Positions 25,490 through 34,876 of a DNA stretch of 64,000 nucleotides are shown in pieces. This DNA comes from Ancylobacter amanitiformis. Its GTDB lineage: Bacteria; Pseudomonadota; Alphaproteobacteria; Rhizobiales; Xanthobacteraceae. The notes under the pieces are model-generated. The model made no database searches. It saw only the letters and a list, made by a program, of their open reading frames with translations, and had not been told where the DNA came from. The position numbers were made by a program, and so were the translations under genes. The stretch spans positions 349,281-413,280 of the forward strand of contig NZ_JAUSVR010000003.1 in assembly GCF_030814815.1 (NCBI RefSeq), in the 5' to 3' direction. The stretch's first letter is position 1. Each line of letters opens with the position of its first letter.

Positions 25490-27046
25490 TCAATCCTTGC
25501 GGAAGCGCGTCACGTCGACATAGCCGTCGGCGAGGATGCAGGGTTCCAACCCCTGCCGCGCCACCGCCGCGAAGGTTTCGTGGGTGATGAAGACGAAGCC
25601 GCCGGATTCCTCCATCAGATCCTGCATCTTGCGGTAGATGGCGCCGCGCTTGTCCGGGTCGGTCTCCGCCATGCCTTGCTCGTACAGCGCCTCGAATTCC
25701 GGGCTGTCGAATTGCGACCAGTTGTAAATGCCGATCTGCTTGGGCCGGAACCAGGTGAGGTTCTCCGAGGGGTCGACGCCGCCGGCGAAGTTCATCAGCA
25801 CGAGATCGAGGGTCTTCCACGTATCGCCGGCGCTCTTGTCGCCGAGCGTCCAGTAGACGCCCTCGTCATAGGGCTTGATGTCGACCGTGATGCCCACCGA
25901 GCCGAGCAGCGCCTGGACGATCTGGCAGGTCAGCTGGCTGGTCTTGTCGTTCATCGCCGCCAGTTCGAGGCTGAGCCCGGAAACGCCGGCCTCGGCCAGC
26001 AGGGCCTGCGCCCTGGCGGCGTCGGCGGGATAGAGAATGGCCTCGCGATGGCCGATCAGCGCCGGCGGCACGACGCCGGTGGCGGGCGCGGCGAGGCCGG
26101 AATAGGAACCGTCCATGATCTGGCCGACATCGATCGCGTGCTGGATGGCGCGCCGCACCTTCGGGTCGGCCAGCTTGGGGTTGTTGACGTTGATGGCGAG
26201 CCACGCGAAGCGGTTGCCGCTGTGCTGGATCAGCGCCGTCTTCTCCGGCAGCTTGTCCTTGTAGATCGCCAGCGTGTTGAGGCTGATGCGGGAATAGTCG
26301 ACCGCCCTGGATTCATAGGCGAGGGCGGCGGCCTCGTCATCGGTGATGATCTGGAACTTCACGCGGGCAAAGGCCGGTGGCTCGCCCTTCCAGCCCGGGT
26401 TGAGCTTGAGCGCAACGCTCTGCTTGGGCACCCATTTGTCGATGAGATAGGGGCCGGCGGTGGCGGGAACCTCCGTGGTGAACTTGCCGCCCGCAGCCTC
26501 CACCGCTTTCTTGCAGACAATGTGCCCCATGTAATAGGGCAGCGAGGTCGCCGCGAACGGCGCCGACGGGGCTTTCAGATGGATGATGCCGGTGCGCGTG
26601 CCGGTGACTTCCACCTCCCGGAGCGCGTCGAACGCATAGGCCCAGGCCGAGCCATTGGCCGGGTTGGCGACGCGCTCGAAGGAATATTTGACGTCCTCGG
26701 CCGTCACCGGGCCGAAATCGCCGGTCCATGCCAGCCAGTCATGAAGCTCGAAGGCGATCTCGATTGGCGATGTCTGGTTGAGGCTGCGCGCCGCATAGGG
26801 GCGCAGATGCACGCCGCTGCGCATGTCGTCCAGCCGGTTGAGCGAGACGAACAGGCAGCGGCCGATCTCCTCTTCCAGCAGCCCGTTCTGGAAGGCGGGA
26901 TCGAGGATCTCGATATCGGAGGCGGCACGCACGAGCAGGGTGTCGCCCTCGACGGCATAGGACAGGCCGGGGCGCAGCGAGAGCGCGGCGGCGCCGGCAG
27001 CCACGCCCGTGAGGAAGCGCCGCCGGTTGGTGGAAAGCTGGAGCAT
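25490..27046 (-). CDS. Dipeptide-type ABC importer, binding protein (Tat)
   Basis: A 518-residue SBP family 5 periplasmic protein, as in DppA or OppA. The signal NRRRFLTGVAAGAAALSL is of twin-arginine type. EILDPAF, the VKYSFERV segment and the C-terminal YEQGMAETDPDKR (dimer-like family region) are typical. The start at 27046 has AGGGAAGA upstream. In this operon it is the last gene, after the two ATPases and two permeases, where the binding protein more often comes first. Such importers take up short peptides, but also nickel, glutathione and other nitrogen compounds; the ligand is not known. Confidence 0.92.
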   Translation of the reverse strand: MLQLSTNRRRFLTGVAAGAAALSLRPGLSYAVEGDTLLVRAASDIEILDPAFQNGLLEEEIGRCLFVSLNRLDDMRSGVHLRPYAARSLNQTSPIEIAFELHDWLAWTGDFGPVTAEDVKYSFERVANPANGSAWAYAFDALREVEVTGTRTGIIHLKAPSAPFAATSLPYYMGHIVCKKAVEAAGGKFTTEVPATAGPYLIDKWVPKQSVALKLNPGWKGEPPAFARVKFQIITDDEAAALAYESRAVDYSRISLNTLAIYKDKLPEKTALIQHSGNRFAWLAINVNNPKLADPKVRRAIQHAIDVGQIMDGSYSGLAAPATGVVPPALIGHREAILYPADAARAQALLAEAGVSGLSLELAAMNDKTSQLTCQIVQALLGSVGITVDIKPYDEGVYWTLGDKSAGDTWKTLDLVLMNFAGGVDPSENLTWFRPKQIGIYNWSQFDSPEFEALYEQGMAETDPDKRGAIYRKMQDLMEESGGFVFITHETFAAVARQGLEPCILADGYVDVTRFRKD

Positions 27047-27089
27047 GCTGGTCTTCCCTCTGTGTTTTTGTTGCAACGTGTCGGCACTG

Positions 27090-28103
27090 TCAGGACTGGG
27101 CCATCCGCCGGCCCGGTGCGGGGATGTTGACCGCCTCCGGCAGCGGAAAGTGACAGGCAACCTGGCGCTCGCCGGGCTCATCCAGCAGAACCGGCGCCTC
27201 GCTCCTGCATCTGGGCTGGGCGCGGGGGCAGCGTGTGTGGAACTCGCAGCCGGTCGGGCGACGGGCGATGCTGGGCACCTCGCCGATCACCGGCGGCTCG
27301 GCCCGCCGCCGGGCCGGGTCCGGCACCGGCTCGGAATCGAGCAGCGCGCGCGTGTAGGGATGCCGGGGGGAACGCAGCACGTCGCCCGCGCGCCCGCTCT
27401 CCACCACCCGGCCGAGATAGAGAATGACGATGCGGTCGGCGATGTGGCGCACCACCGAAAGGTTGTGGGTGATGAGCAGGAACGCGGTGTCGTGCTGCTC
27501 GCGTATGTCGAGGAACAGGTTGAGCACCCCGCCCTGCACCGAGACGTCCAGCCCGGCGGTCGGCTCGTCGGCGACGATCAGCCTTGGCGTCACCGACAGC
27601 GCCCGCGCCACCGCCGCGCGCCGCGCCTGCCCGCCGCTGAGCGCATGCGGGAAGCGTGCGAGGAAGCGCTCGGCAAGGCCCACCTGCCCGGCCAGCGCGA
27701 CGATATCGGCCAGCCGCGTGGAGCCCACCCCGGCGATGTGGCGAGGCTCCGCCATCATCGCGCCGATGCGCTGGCGCGGGTTGAACGAACTCACCGGATC
27801 CTGAAACAGCAGCGCCGCCTGCCGGCGCAGCGCACGGAAGCTGCGGGCCGAGAAATCGGGCAGGGCCACGCCATCGACCGCGATGCTGCCGGACGAGGGC
27901 CGGACGAGGCCGAGCAGCGCACGCCCGAACGTGGTCTTGCCCGAGCCGCTCTCGCCGATCAGGCAGACGATCTCGCCCGGGCGGACGGCCAGCGAAACCT
28001 CGGCGAGGATCGACAGCGGCGCACCCCTGAGGAAGGGCAGCCCGCGGCCCGGCACGGCGACCGAGAGCCCGTCGGCCTCGATGAGGGCTGGCTGCTTCCT
28101 CAT
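27090..28103 (-). CDS. dppF: Dipeptide-type ABC importer, ATPase 2
   Basis: A 337-residue ATPase of the DppF/OppF type. Walker A GESGSGKTT is at about residue 45-53, signature LSGGQARR, and Walker B LIVADEPTAGLD. The C-terminal family region has CEFHTRCPRAQPRC with the Cys cluster typical of peptide ABC ATPases. It starts at 28103 by an ATGA overlap with the stop of the preceding ATPase gene, so the two are translationally coupled. Forms a heterodimer with the other ATPase. Confidence 0.93.
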   Translation of the reverse strand: MRKQPALIEADGLSVAVPGRGLPFLRGAPLSILAEVSLAVRPGEIVCLIGESGSGKTTFGRALLGLVRPSSGSIAVDGVALPDFSARSFRALRRQAALLFQDPVSSFNPRQRIGAMMAEPRHIAGVGSTRLADIVALAGQVGLAERFLARFPHALSGGQARRAAVARALSVTPRLIVADEPTAGLDVSVQGGVLNLFLDIREQHDTAFLLITHNLSVVRHIADRIVILYLGRVVESGRAGDVLRSPRHPYTRALLDSEPVPDPARRRAEPPVIGEVPSIARRPTGCEFHTRCPRAQPRCRSEAPVLLDEPGERQVACHFPLPEAVNIPAPGRRMAQS

Positions 28104-29122
28104 GACCCGCGCCCCGAAGGTACGTTTCCCGACAGCGCGCTGCCGTGGCAGCGGACATGATGCACGGGGAACTCGCCCGAGCGTGTCCAGGGCGGCGCTT
28201 GCTCCAGGCAGCGCGCGGCCTTGACGGCGCAGCGCGCGGCGAAGTCGCAGAGGCGGCCGCCGGGGCGGGGCACCTCGCCGGCAATGACCGGGAGGCGGCG
28301 CACGCCGGTGGGTACCAGCGCCGGCTCGCAGGCGAACAGGGCCTGCGTGTAGGGATGGCGGGGGTCGCGGAAGATCGCTTCCACGGTTCCCTCTTCGACG
28401 ATCCGCCCGGCATACATCACCGCGACGCGGTCGCAGATCTCGGCGATGACGCCGAGGTGATGCGAGATGATGAGAATGGACACGCCGGCCCGCTCGCGCA
28501 GGGAGCGCATGAGATGGAGGATCTGCGCCTCCATGGTCACGTCGAGCGCGGTGGTCGGCTCGTCGGCGATCAGCAGCGCCGGCTGCATCAACAGGGCGGC
28601 GGCGATCGCCACGCGCTGCAGCATGCCGCCCGAGAGCTGGAAGGGAAAGGCATCCAGCCGGCCGACCGGATCGGGAATGCCGACCTCGGCCAGCGCGGCC
28701 ACGATGCGGGCCCGCTTCTGCGCGCCCGACTGGGCATGATCGCGCCACAGCAGATCGGTGAGCTGGCGCCCCAGCGAGTGGATGGGGCTGAAGGCGGTCA
28801 TCGGGTTCTGGAAGATCATCGCCGCCGAGGGGCCGCGCAGCGCGGCGAGCGCCGTGCGGTCCGCCTTGAGGATGTCGGCGCCGGCCAGCATGAAGCGCTC
28901 GCCGCTCATCCGCGCGGTCTTCGGCAGCAGGCCGAGCACGGAATGGGCGAGCGTGGACTTTCCCGAGCCGCTCTCGCCGATGATGCCGACGATCTCGCGC
29001 GGGCGAACCGTGAGGTCGACCCCAAGGACGGCGGGAACATGCGCGCCGTAGGACACCGATACATTGTGCATGTCCAGCACCGGCGCGTTCACGGGAGGCG
29101 GTTTCAGCACTGGCGGTTTCAT
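28100..29122 (-). CDS. dppD: Dipeptide-type ABC importer, ATPase 1
   Basis: A 340-residue ATPase of the DppD/OppD type. Walker [10 protein letters not shown], the Q loop [10 protein letters not shown], signature LSGGMLQR, Walker [13 protein letters not shown] and H loop SHHLG are intact. The C-terminal oligopeptide-transporter region has [14 protein letters not shown]. It overlaps the permease stop by ATGA at its start and the dppF-like start at its end. A short Pro-rich N-terminus precedes the fold. Confidence 0.93.
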   Translation of the reverse strand: MKPPVLKPPPVNAPVLDMHNVSVSYGAHVPAVLGVDLTVRPREIVGIIGESGSGKSTLAHSVLGLLPKTARMSGERFMLAGADILKADRTALAALRGPSAAMIFQNPMTAFSPIHSLGRQLTDLLWRDHAQSGAQKRARIVAALAEVGIPDPVGRLDAFPFQLSGGMLQRVAIAAALLMQPALLIADEPTTALDVTMEAQILHLMRSLRERAGVSILIISHHLGVIAEICDRVAVMYAGRIVEEGTVEAIFRDPRHPYTQALFACEPALVPTGVRRLPVIAGEVPRPGGRLCDFAARCAVKAARCLEQAPPWTRSGEFPVHHVRCHGSALSGNVPSGRGS

Positions 29123-30042
29123 GGGCGGCGCTCCCGTGCGAGCCTGGGGTCGAGCGCATCGCGCAGCGCCTCGCCGAAGAAGGTGAAGCCGAGCGTGGCG
29201 AGGACCAGCGGCACGCCGCCCGCCACGACAGGCACGGCGCTCTTGCGGATGACCGCGAAGCCGTCGCTGAGGATGTTGCCCCAGCTCGGGATCTGCGGCT
29301 TCACCCCGAGGCCGAGGAAGGAGAGGCCCGCCTCCAGCGTGATGACGGTGGAAATGTCGAGGCAGGCGAGAATCAGCAGCGGGCCGATGACGTTCGGCAG
29401 CAGGTGGCGGAACAGGATGCGCGGCGTGCCGGCATCCATCGCCTGCTCGGCCTTGATGAAATCGCGCGACTTGAGGCTGAGCGTCTGCGTGCGCACCAGC
29501 CGGGCATAGGAGGGCACGCAGTAGAGCACGATCACCAGGATGACGGTCGGCAGGCCCGGCCCGATCAGCACCACCACGGCGAGGCCCAGCATGATCATCG
29601 GCAGCGAGCTGATGCTGTCGAACATGAGCACCATCAGCCCATCCAGCCAGCGCGGGCCATAGCCGGCGACGAGCCCGAGCGGCAGCGCCAGCGCCAGCGC
29701 GGTGGCCAGCGCGGTGAGAGCCACCGTCATCGCCGTGCGCGTGCCGAGAATGACCCGCGAGAACAGATCGCGGCCGAGTTGATCGGTCCCGAGCAGATGG
29801 GCGAGCGAGGGATCGGCGAGGCGATTTTTCACGTTGATCGCGGTGGGATCATAAGGCGCGATCGTTGGGGCCAGCAGCGCGGTGAGCACGATCAGCAGCA
29901 CGAGGGCGAGGCCGATGGCGCCGAGCGGTGTCGACAGGACATGGGCGAGTGTGGTGGCGAACCGTGCGAGGGCGCGCGGTTCGTGCGAGGCCGTGGCCTC
30001 GGTCGTAGGGTTCGGCGTCGCGGCGTCCGTCAGCATCGCCAT
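29119..30042 (-). CDS. dppC: Dipeptide-type ABC importer, permease C
   Basis: A 307-residue inner-membrane permease of the DppC type: a first hydrophobic segment near residue 40-65, then TNVKNRLADPSLAHLLGTDQLGRDLFSRV-type periplasmic stretch (here INVKNRL...LGTDQLGRDLFSRVILG), five more segments and an EAA loop EQAMDAGTPRILFRHLLPNV. The start at 30042 follows the permease-B stop by two bases; an upstream in-frame start at 30078 would overlap it by 34 bases and is less likely. Confidence 0.9.
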   Translation of the reverse strand: MAMLTDAATPNPTTEATASHEPRALARFATTLAHVLSTPLGAIGLALVLLIVLTALLAPTIAPYDPTAINVKNRLADPSLAHLLGTDQLGRDLFSRVILGTRTAMTVALTALATALALALPLGLVAGYGPRWLDGLMVLMFDSISSLPMIMLGLAVVVLIGPGLPTVILVIVLYCVPSYARLVRTQTLSLKSRDFIKAEQAMDAGTPRILFRHLLPNVIGPLLILACLDISTVITLEAGLSFLGLGVKPQIPSWGNILSDGFAVIRKSAVPVVAGGVPLVLATLGFTFFGEALRDALDPRLARERRP

Positions 30043-30044
30043 GG

Positions 30045-30989
30045 TCAGATCGCGCTCCGCACGCGCGGGTCGAGCCACGCGCTGAGGACGTCGGCGAGGA
30101 TCATGCAGGTGACATAGAGCGCCGACGTCACCAGCACCGTGCCCATGACAAGAGGGAAATTGCGCGAGATCACCGCGTCATAGGTCATCTTGCCGAGGCC
30201 CGGTCGGGTGAACACGATTTCGGCGAAGATCGATCCGGTGAGCAGGCTGCCGAAGCCGATGGCGATCACGGAGAGGATGGCGAGCAGGGCCTGCTTCAGC
30301 GCGTAGCGGTAGATGATGCGGCCTTCGCCCACGCCATAGGCGCGCAGCGTGCGCACATAATCCTCGCCCATCGCCTCGATCATCGCGGCCCGCACCAGCC
30401 GCGAGATATACCCGACCCAGCCGAGCCCGACGGCGAAGGAGGGCAGGATCAGCGCGCGCAGCTGGGCGCCGATATCTCCCGGCTCGCCGGCGCCGATGGC
30501 CGGCAGCCAGTTGAGCCACACCGCGAAGATCAAGAGCGAATAGAGCGCGACGACGAAGGAGGGCACGGCGACGAAGGACACCGAGACGGCGCCGATGAGC
30601 CAGTCGCCCCATTTGCCGTGATGCACCACGGCGACGCAGCCGAGCACGAGGCCGAGCGCCAGCGCCCAGACGAAGCTCGCCAGCGCCAGCGCCACGGTAT
30701 AGGGCAGCACTTCCAGCACCATGGTCAGCACCGGGCGGCGGCTCCACACGTCCAGCCCGAGGTCGCCCTGCGCGAGGCGCACGAGCAGCAGGCCGAGCTG
30801 ATCCAGCACCGGCCGGTCGAGCCCCATCATGGCACGGAAGGCCTCGCGCATCTCCGGCGTGGAGCGCGGGCCGAGCGCCACCACGGTGGGATCGCCCGGA
30901 ATCATGTGCATCATCGCGAACAGCAGCAGCGCCACCAGCAGCAGTATGGCGATCGCGATCGCGGTTCGGCGAAGGATGAAGCCAAGCAT
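30045..30989 (-). CDS. dppB: Dipeptide-type ABC importer, permease B
   Basis: A 314-residue permease of the DppB type with about six membrane segments. The first, FILRRTAIAIAILLLVALLLF, and the following HMIPGDP motif are characteristic. The EAA loop reads RTLRAYGVGEGRIIYRYALKQALLAI. It starts at 30989; longer in-frame starts run into the upstream repeat region. It is 207 bases downstream of the MFS gene on the same strand, a gap with a tandem repeat, so it may have its own promoter. Confidence 0.92.
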   Translation of the reverse strand: MLGFILRRTAIAIAILLLVALLLFAMMHMIPGDPTVVALGPRSTPEMREAFRAMMGLDRPVLDQLGLLLVRLAQGDLGLDVWSRRPVLTMVLEVLPYTVALALASFVWALALGLVLGCVAVVHHGKWGDWLIGAVSVSFVAVPSFVVALYSLLIFAVWLNWLPAIGAGEPGDIGAQLRALILPSFAVGLGWVGYISRLVRAAMIEAMGEDYVRTLRAYGVGEGRIIYRYALKQALLAILSVIAIGFGSLLTGSIFAEIVFTRPGLGKMTYDAVISRNFPLVMGTVLVTSALYVTCMILADVLSAWLDPRVRSAI

Positions 30990-31100
30990 GGACCAGGACC
31001 TCCACGGCGGGACGAGGCTGGCCCTTTTGCCGGGGCGCAGCGTGTCGGTGGACAGGAAATCCGCAGCCCGTCGCACCGCCCACCGGGGGGGCGCGCGCGG

Positions 31101-31151
31101 GATGCAGGTCACGCGGGATGCACGTCACGCGGTGGGCACGTCACGCGGTGG
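31101..31151. repeat. Tandem ~17-bp repeat upstream of the permease gene
   Basis: Three degenerate units built on GTCACGCGG (for example CACGTCACGCGGTG) lie side by side in the 207-base gap between the MFS stop and the dppB-like start. They could be spacer-length variation or sites for a regulator. Confidence 0.6.
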
Positions 31152-31196
31152 AAACTCACCGGCGCCGGAGGCTGGCGGGGCGTTTGATATGGCTCT

Positions 31197-32519
31197 TCAT
31201 GGCGCCCCCCTGCCGGTCTCGTCCGGCTGGTCGTGGGGGCCCCATTCGTAGACAATCGGCGATGTCTGCGGATACGCCACGAACTGCTCGCGCGCTTTCG
31301 CCGGCGGCCGGCCATAGCGCAGCCAGGCGGTGAGGGCGGCGAACAGGACGGCGATGGCGAGCGCGTAGACGAAGAAGATGGCCGAGCCGAAAGCCGGCAT
31401 CCCCATCGTCACCACGGCCGGCCCCACCGTGCCGCCAAAGGCCCAGATGAGCAGCAGGTTCGACGAGAGCGGCACGAATTCGCGGGGCTCGGCGGCGTCG
31501 TTGGCATGGGCGACGCCGAGCGGATAGAAGATCTCGGAAATGCCGCCGAAAACCGAAAACAGGATGAGGAACACCCAGACCGGCGTCGTTCCGTCCACCA
31601 GCAGGAAGCCTGCGCAGAGCAGTGCCAGCGCGATGGCCAGCCACAGCATCATCACGCCGCGATCGGTACGGTCGGAGAGGTAACCGAGCGGGAATTGCAG
31701 GAACAGCGCGCCGAGCTGGGTGGCCGCCATCAGGAGCACGATGGTCTTCTGCGGGAAGTTCATGTCCAGCCCGTAAAGCGGGCCGATGGAGGAGAAGGTC
31801 GAGGAAATCAGGCCGGTGATCAGGCAGGCCAGCGCCCCGATGGGCGAGACCTTGAAGGTGTGGAACAGCCGGACGCCCATCGGCACGTGCAATTGCGGCT
31901 CGCCGACCCAGATCGCCGTCACCGGCACGATGGCCGCGAGGTAGAACGCCGCCGTCAGCATGAGCAGCGGCAGCCCGGCCGGATCGATGTCGGTCGCCAG
32001 CAATTGGCCGAGCCCGTAGAACAGGCCGAGCAGCACCACATAAAGCGTGAGCATGCGGCCGCGGCTGCGGTTCGGCACCATGGCGTTCATCCAGCTCTCG
32101 ATGACCACCGACTGGCCGGCATTGGAGAAGCCGATCACCGCCTGTATCGCCATGAAGGCGATGAGCGGGGGCTGCGTGCCGAGCGAGAGGATGAGCACGG
32201 CCGAACTCGCCGACAGCGCGGCATAGGCACGGACTTCGCCCACCGAGCGGATCAGCCGGACCGAGCCGATGCATCCCAGCAGGAAGCCCGCGCCTTCCGC
32301 GCCGACCACCAGGCCGACCGCCTCCGCGCCATGGCCGTCCGCCACCAGCCGCAGCGGTAGCAGCGTGTGGAACAGGCCCGAGCCCATGGCGTGAAACGCA
32401 CCGCCGGCCAGCGGCGAGGCGATGGAAAAGCGCGACATGCCGGAGGGAGGACCGGCTGGCGGAGTGGCTGGCGGGGTGGCCGGCGGAGTGGCTGGCGGGG
32501 CGGCGGGAGCTACGGACAT
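31197..32519 (-). CDS. Major facilitator superfamily transporter
   Basis: A 440-residue membrane carrier with about 12 hydrophobic segments. Two halves are seen, with FPLGYLSDRTDRG as the conserved inter-helix loop of the second half. It resembles UMF/YcaD-type transporters. The N-terminus is unusual: PATPPATPPATPPAGPP, encoded by a 24-base DNA repeat. ATG 32519 has a strong GGGGGAG ribosome site. It starts ten bases after the TMADH-like gene ends, so the two are co-transcribed, and may export or import the pathway substrate. Direction and substrate unknown. Confidence 0.85.
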   Translation of the reverse strand: MSVAPAAPPATPPATPPATPPAGPPSGMSRFSIASPLAGGAFHAMGSGLFHTLLPLRLVADGHGAEAVGLVVGAEGAGFLLGCIGSVRLIRSVGEVRAYAALSASSAVLILSLGTQPPLIAFMAIQAVIGFSNAGQSVVIESWMNAMVPNRSRGRMLTLYVVLLGLFYGLGQLLATDIDPAGLPLLMLTAAFYLAAIVPVTAIWVGEPQLHVPMGVRLFHTFKVSPIGALACLITGLISSTFSSIGPLYGLDMNFPQKTIVLLMAATQLGALFLQFPLGYLSDRTDRGVMMLWLAIALALLCAGFLLVDGTTPVWVFLILFSVFGGISEIFYPLGVAHANDAAEPREFVPLSSNLLLIWAFGGTVGPAVVTMGMPAFGSAIFFVYALAIAVLFAALTAWLRYGRPPAKAREQFVAYPQTSPIVYEWGPHDQPDETGRGAP

Positions 32520-32529
32520 GGCACTCCCC

Positions 32530-34632
32530 CTATTCGGCGGCTTCCGCCCGATCGAATGCCGGTTCCCGGTCGGTGATCGGCGTGTCGCGCAGATAATAGG
32601 CGCGGCCGCCGCTCCGGCCGAGTTCGCGCGCGGCCAGATGGCCGCTATGCACCGCATGGGCGATGGCACCGGGCGCCAGCGCGTCGCCGATGGTGACAAG
32701 GCTGCGGATGCCGGCGGCATCGATCTCGCCGCGCCGCGCCGCAATCGCCTCCTGCAGATCGGTGCGCGGCGCGCGCAGGCCGACGATCAGCACCGAGCGG
32801 CAGGCCATCCTGGTCTCCTCACCGGTGAATAGATGCGCCAGCGTCGCGGTCTCGCCGTCAAAATCCTTCAGCAGGTGCAGTGTCGTCACGGGGATGTTGC
32901 GACGGGCCAGTGCCCGGTGCACCAGCGGCAATTCGTTGGTCATGATGGTCCAGGCCGAGGCCTGGCCCGCGGGGGTGACATAGGCGACCTCGATACCCCG
33001 GCTGGCCAGATGCTCGGTCAGCACCCCGCCATAATAGTAATTGTCGAAGTCGAACACGAGCGTCGGCCCTTCCGGCAGCCGGCCGGCGGCGATGTCGTCG
33101 GGCGTGTAGACTTTTTCGCGTTCCAGCGTCCCGACCGGAATCTCCATCGACGAATAGAGCGAGCGGGTCCAGCGCGCGCCGGTGGCGAGAACGAGGTGGT
33201 CGGGCGCGAATTCGACGATGTCGTCGACGCCGAGCCGGCTATCGAGATAGAGCGCGACATTGGGAATGTCGTTGAGCCGGCCGAGCCGATAGTCGGCCAC
33301 GCGGTTCCAGGCGGCGAGGCCCGGCAGCGTCTTCTCGAAGGTGAGCCGCCCGCCCCAGCTGGTGCCGGCGTCGACGATCGTCACCTCATGGCCCTGGCGC
33401 GCGCTGGTGAGCGCGCATTCCAGCCCGGCGGGCCCGCCGCCGACAACCAGCACCTTGCCCGGCCGCGCGGCGGGCGTGACGCGCTCGGGGTGCCAGCCGC
33501 GGCGCCATTCCTCGCCGGCGGTCGGGTTCTGCGTGCAGCGCACCGGCACGCCGTCATGCCAGCTGGAGATGCAGATGTTGCAGCCGATGCACTCCCGGAT
33601 CTCCTCGATCCGGCCGTCCCTTATCTTGTTGGGCAGGAAAGGGTCGGCGATGGATGGGCGGGCGCCGCCGATGAAATCGAGCACGCCGCGGCGGATCTGC
33701 GACACCATCATGTCCGGCGAGGTGAAGCGGCCGACACCGACCACCGGCTTGTCGGTCAGGGTCTTGACGAAGTCGATCACCGGCTCGTGGCTGCCTTCGC
33801 CGGAGAAGCGCGAGGGCGAGCAGTCGGTCGGGCTGGAATCCATCTTCACGTCGAACAGGTCGGCATGGTCGGACAGCAGCGCGACCAGTTCATGCGCCTC
33901 GGAAGCTTGGTTCCGGCCCGGCCGGCCGCGCAATTCCTCCAGGCTGACGCGCAGCGCCACGCCGCAATCCTTGCCGACAGCGTCGCGCGTGACCTCCAGC
34001 ATCTCGCGCACGAAACGCACCCGGTTCTCGATCGGGCCGCCATATTCATCCGTGCGGTGGTTATATTCCGGCAGCAGGAACTCGTAGCCGAGATAGCCCA
34101 TGCCGGCATAGACATAGACAATGTCGAAGCCGGCCGTGCGGGCCTTGCGCGCGCCCTCGGCCTGCCAACGCAGCACCGCGCGAATGTCGGACCTGTCCAT
34201 GGTCCTGGGGCGCAGGTTGCCCATGAAGCCGACATGCGTCGCCATCCAGGGAATCCCCGAGGGCGAGAGCGGCGGCAGGCGGCTGGAACGGTTCATCACC
34301 GAGGCGCCGCCATGCCAGAGCTCGACGCCGGCCAGCGCGCCGTGGCGGTGCGCGGCCTCGGTGGTCAGCGCGTGGGCATGAATGTCGTTGCGATCCCACA
34401 ACGTGGCGAAGGGCAGGGGCGCGTCGTCGGAGGTCTCGTCGATGGAGCAGGCCCCGGTGCACACCACGCCCCAGCCGCCCTCGGCCTTGGTCTCGCGGAA
34501 GGCGGCGCGCACGCGCGGCAGCGCGTTGGTCATGCCGCTCGCGTGGGGCACCTGGTAGAAGCGGTTCGGCGCCGTCACCGGGCCGATGCGCACCGGTTCA
34601 AACAGCACGTCGTAGCGAGAATCCCGCGCCAT
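32530..34632 (-). CDS. Trimethylamine dehydrogenase/DgcA-like flavoprotein
   Basis: A 700-residue protein of the Old Yellow Enzyme-type TIM barrel plus FAD domain family, as in trimethylamine dehydrogenase, dimethylglycine demethylase DgcA and 2,4-dienoyl-CoA reductase. It opens YDVLFEPVRIGPVTAPNRFYQVPHA; the 4Fe-4S ligands are Cys in CIGCNIC and VRC about residue 345-365; FAD motif VVGGGPAGLECALTSARQG follows. The Cys that carries covalent FMN in trimethylamine dehydrogenase is Ala here (PHAS), so FMN is probably non-covalent, as in DgcA-type members. First gene of the operon. Likely an N-demethylase or reductase; the substrate is unknown. Confidence 0.85.
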   Translation of the reverse strand: MARDSRYDVLFEPVRIGPVTAPNRFYQVPHASGMTNALPRVRAAFRETKAEGGWGVVCTGACSIDETSDDAPLPFATLWDRNDIHAHALTTEAAHRHGALAGVELWHGGASVMNRSSRLPPLSPSGIPWMATHVGFMGNLRPRTMDRSDIRAVLRWQAEGARKARTAGFDIVYVYAGMGYLGYEFLLPEYNHRTDEYGGPIENRVRFVREMLEVTRDAVGKDCGVALRVSLEELRGRPGRNQASEAHELVALLSDHADLFDVKMDSSPTDCSPSRFSGEGSHEPVIDFVKTLTDKPVVGVGRFTSPDMMVSQIRRGVLDFIGGARPSIADPFLPNKIRDGRIEEIRECIGCNICISSWHDGVPVRCTQNPTAGEEWRRGWHPERVTPAARPGKVLVVGGGPAGLECALTSARQGHEVTIVDAGTSWGGRLTFEKTLPGLAAWNRVADYRLGRLNDIPNVALYLDSRLGVDDIVEFAPDHLVLATGARWTRSLYSSMEIPVGTLEREKVYTPDDIAAGRLPEGPTLVFDFDNYYYGGVLTEHLASRGIEVAYVTPAGQASAWTIMTNELPLVHRALARRNIPVTTLHLLKDFDGETATLAHLFTGEETRMACRSVLIVGLRAPRTDLQEAIAARRGEIDAAGIRSLVTIGDALAPGAIAHAVHSGHLAARELGRSGGRAYYLRDTPITDREPAFDRAEAAE

Positions 34633-34717
34633 GGCTCAACCCCGTTCCCCGCCCGCCATCGAGGGCGGGTCATTGGTTGAAAGGATAGGCATGGCGGCAT
34701 GACGTGCGCAAGAGAAA

Positions 34718-34758
34718 TTATAAGATCGTATAACAAGAGAAGAACAACGATTATAATC
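34718..34758. promoter_or_regulatory. Operator-like palindromes in the divergent promoter region
   Basis: TTATAAGATCGTATAA (34718-34733) is an imperfect palindrome with TTATA/TATAA arms and GATTATAATC (34749-34758) is a perfect 10-bp palindrome. The segment is AT-rich against a GC-rich background and lies between the divergent TMADH-like and TetR starts. They are likely binding sites for the adjacent regulator. Confidence 0.5.
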
Positions 34759-34876
34759 AATGCGTTATGGCGTCAAATGCGCGTGCGCCCCTCTTGCGCG
34801 CCTCGTGCGGTCGGGCCAGAGTGGCCGTCAATGGCATAAGGTGGCGAGGCATGGTGGCAAGGCATTGCGGCGGGGC

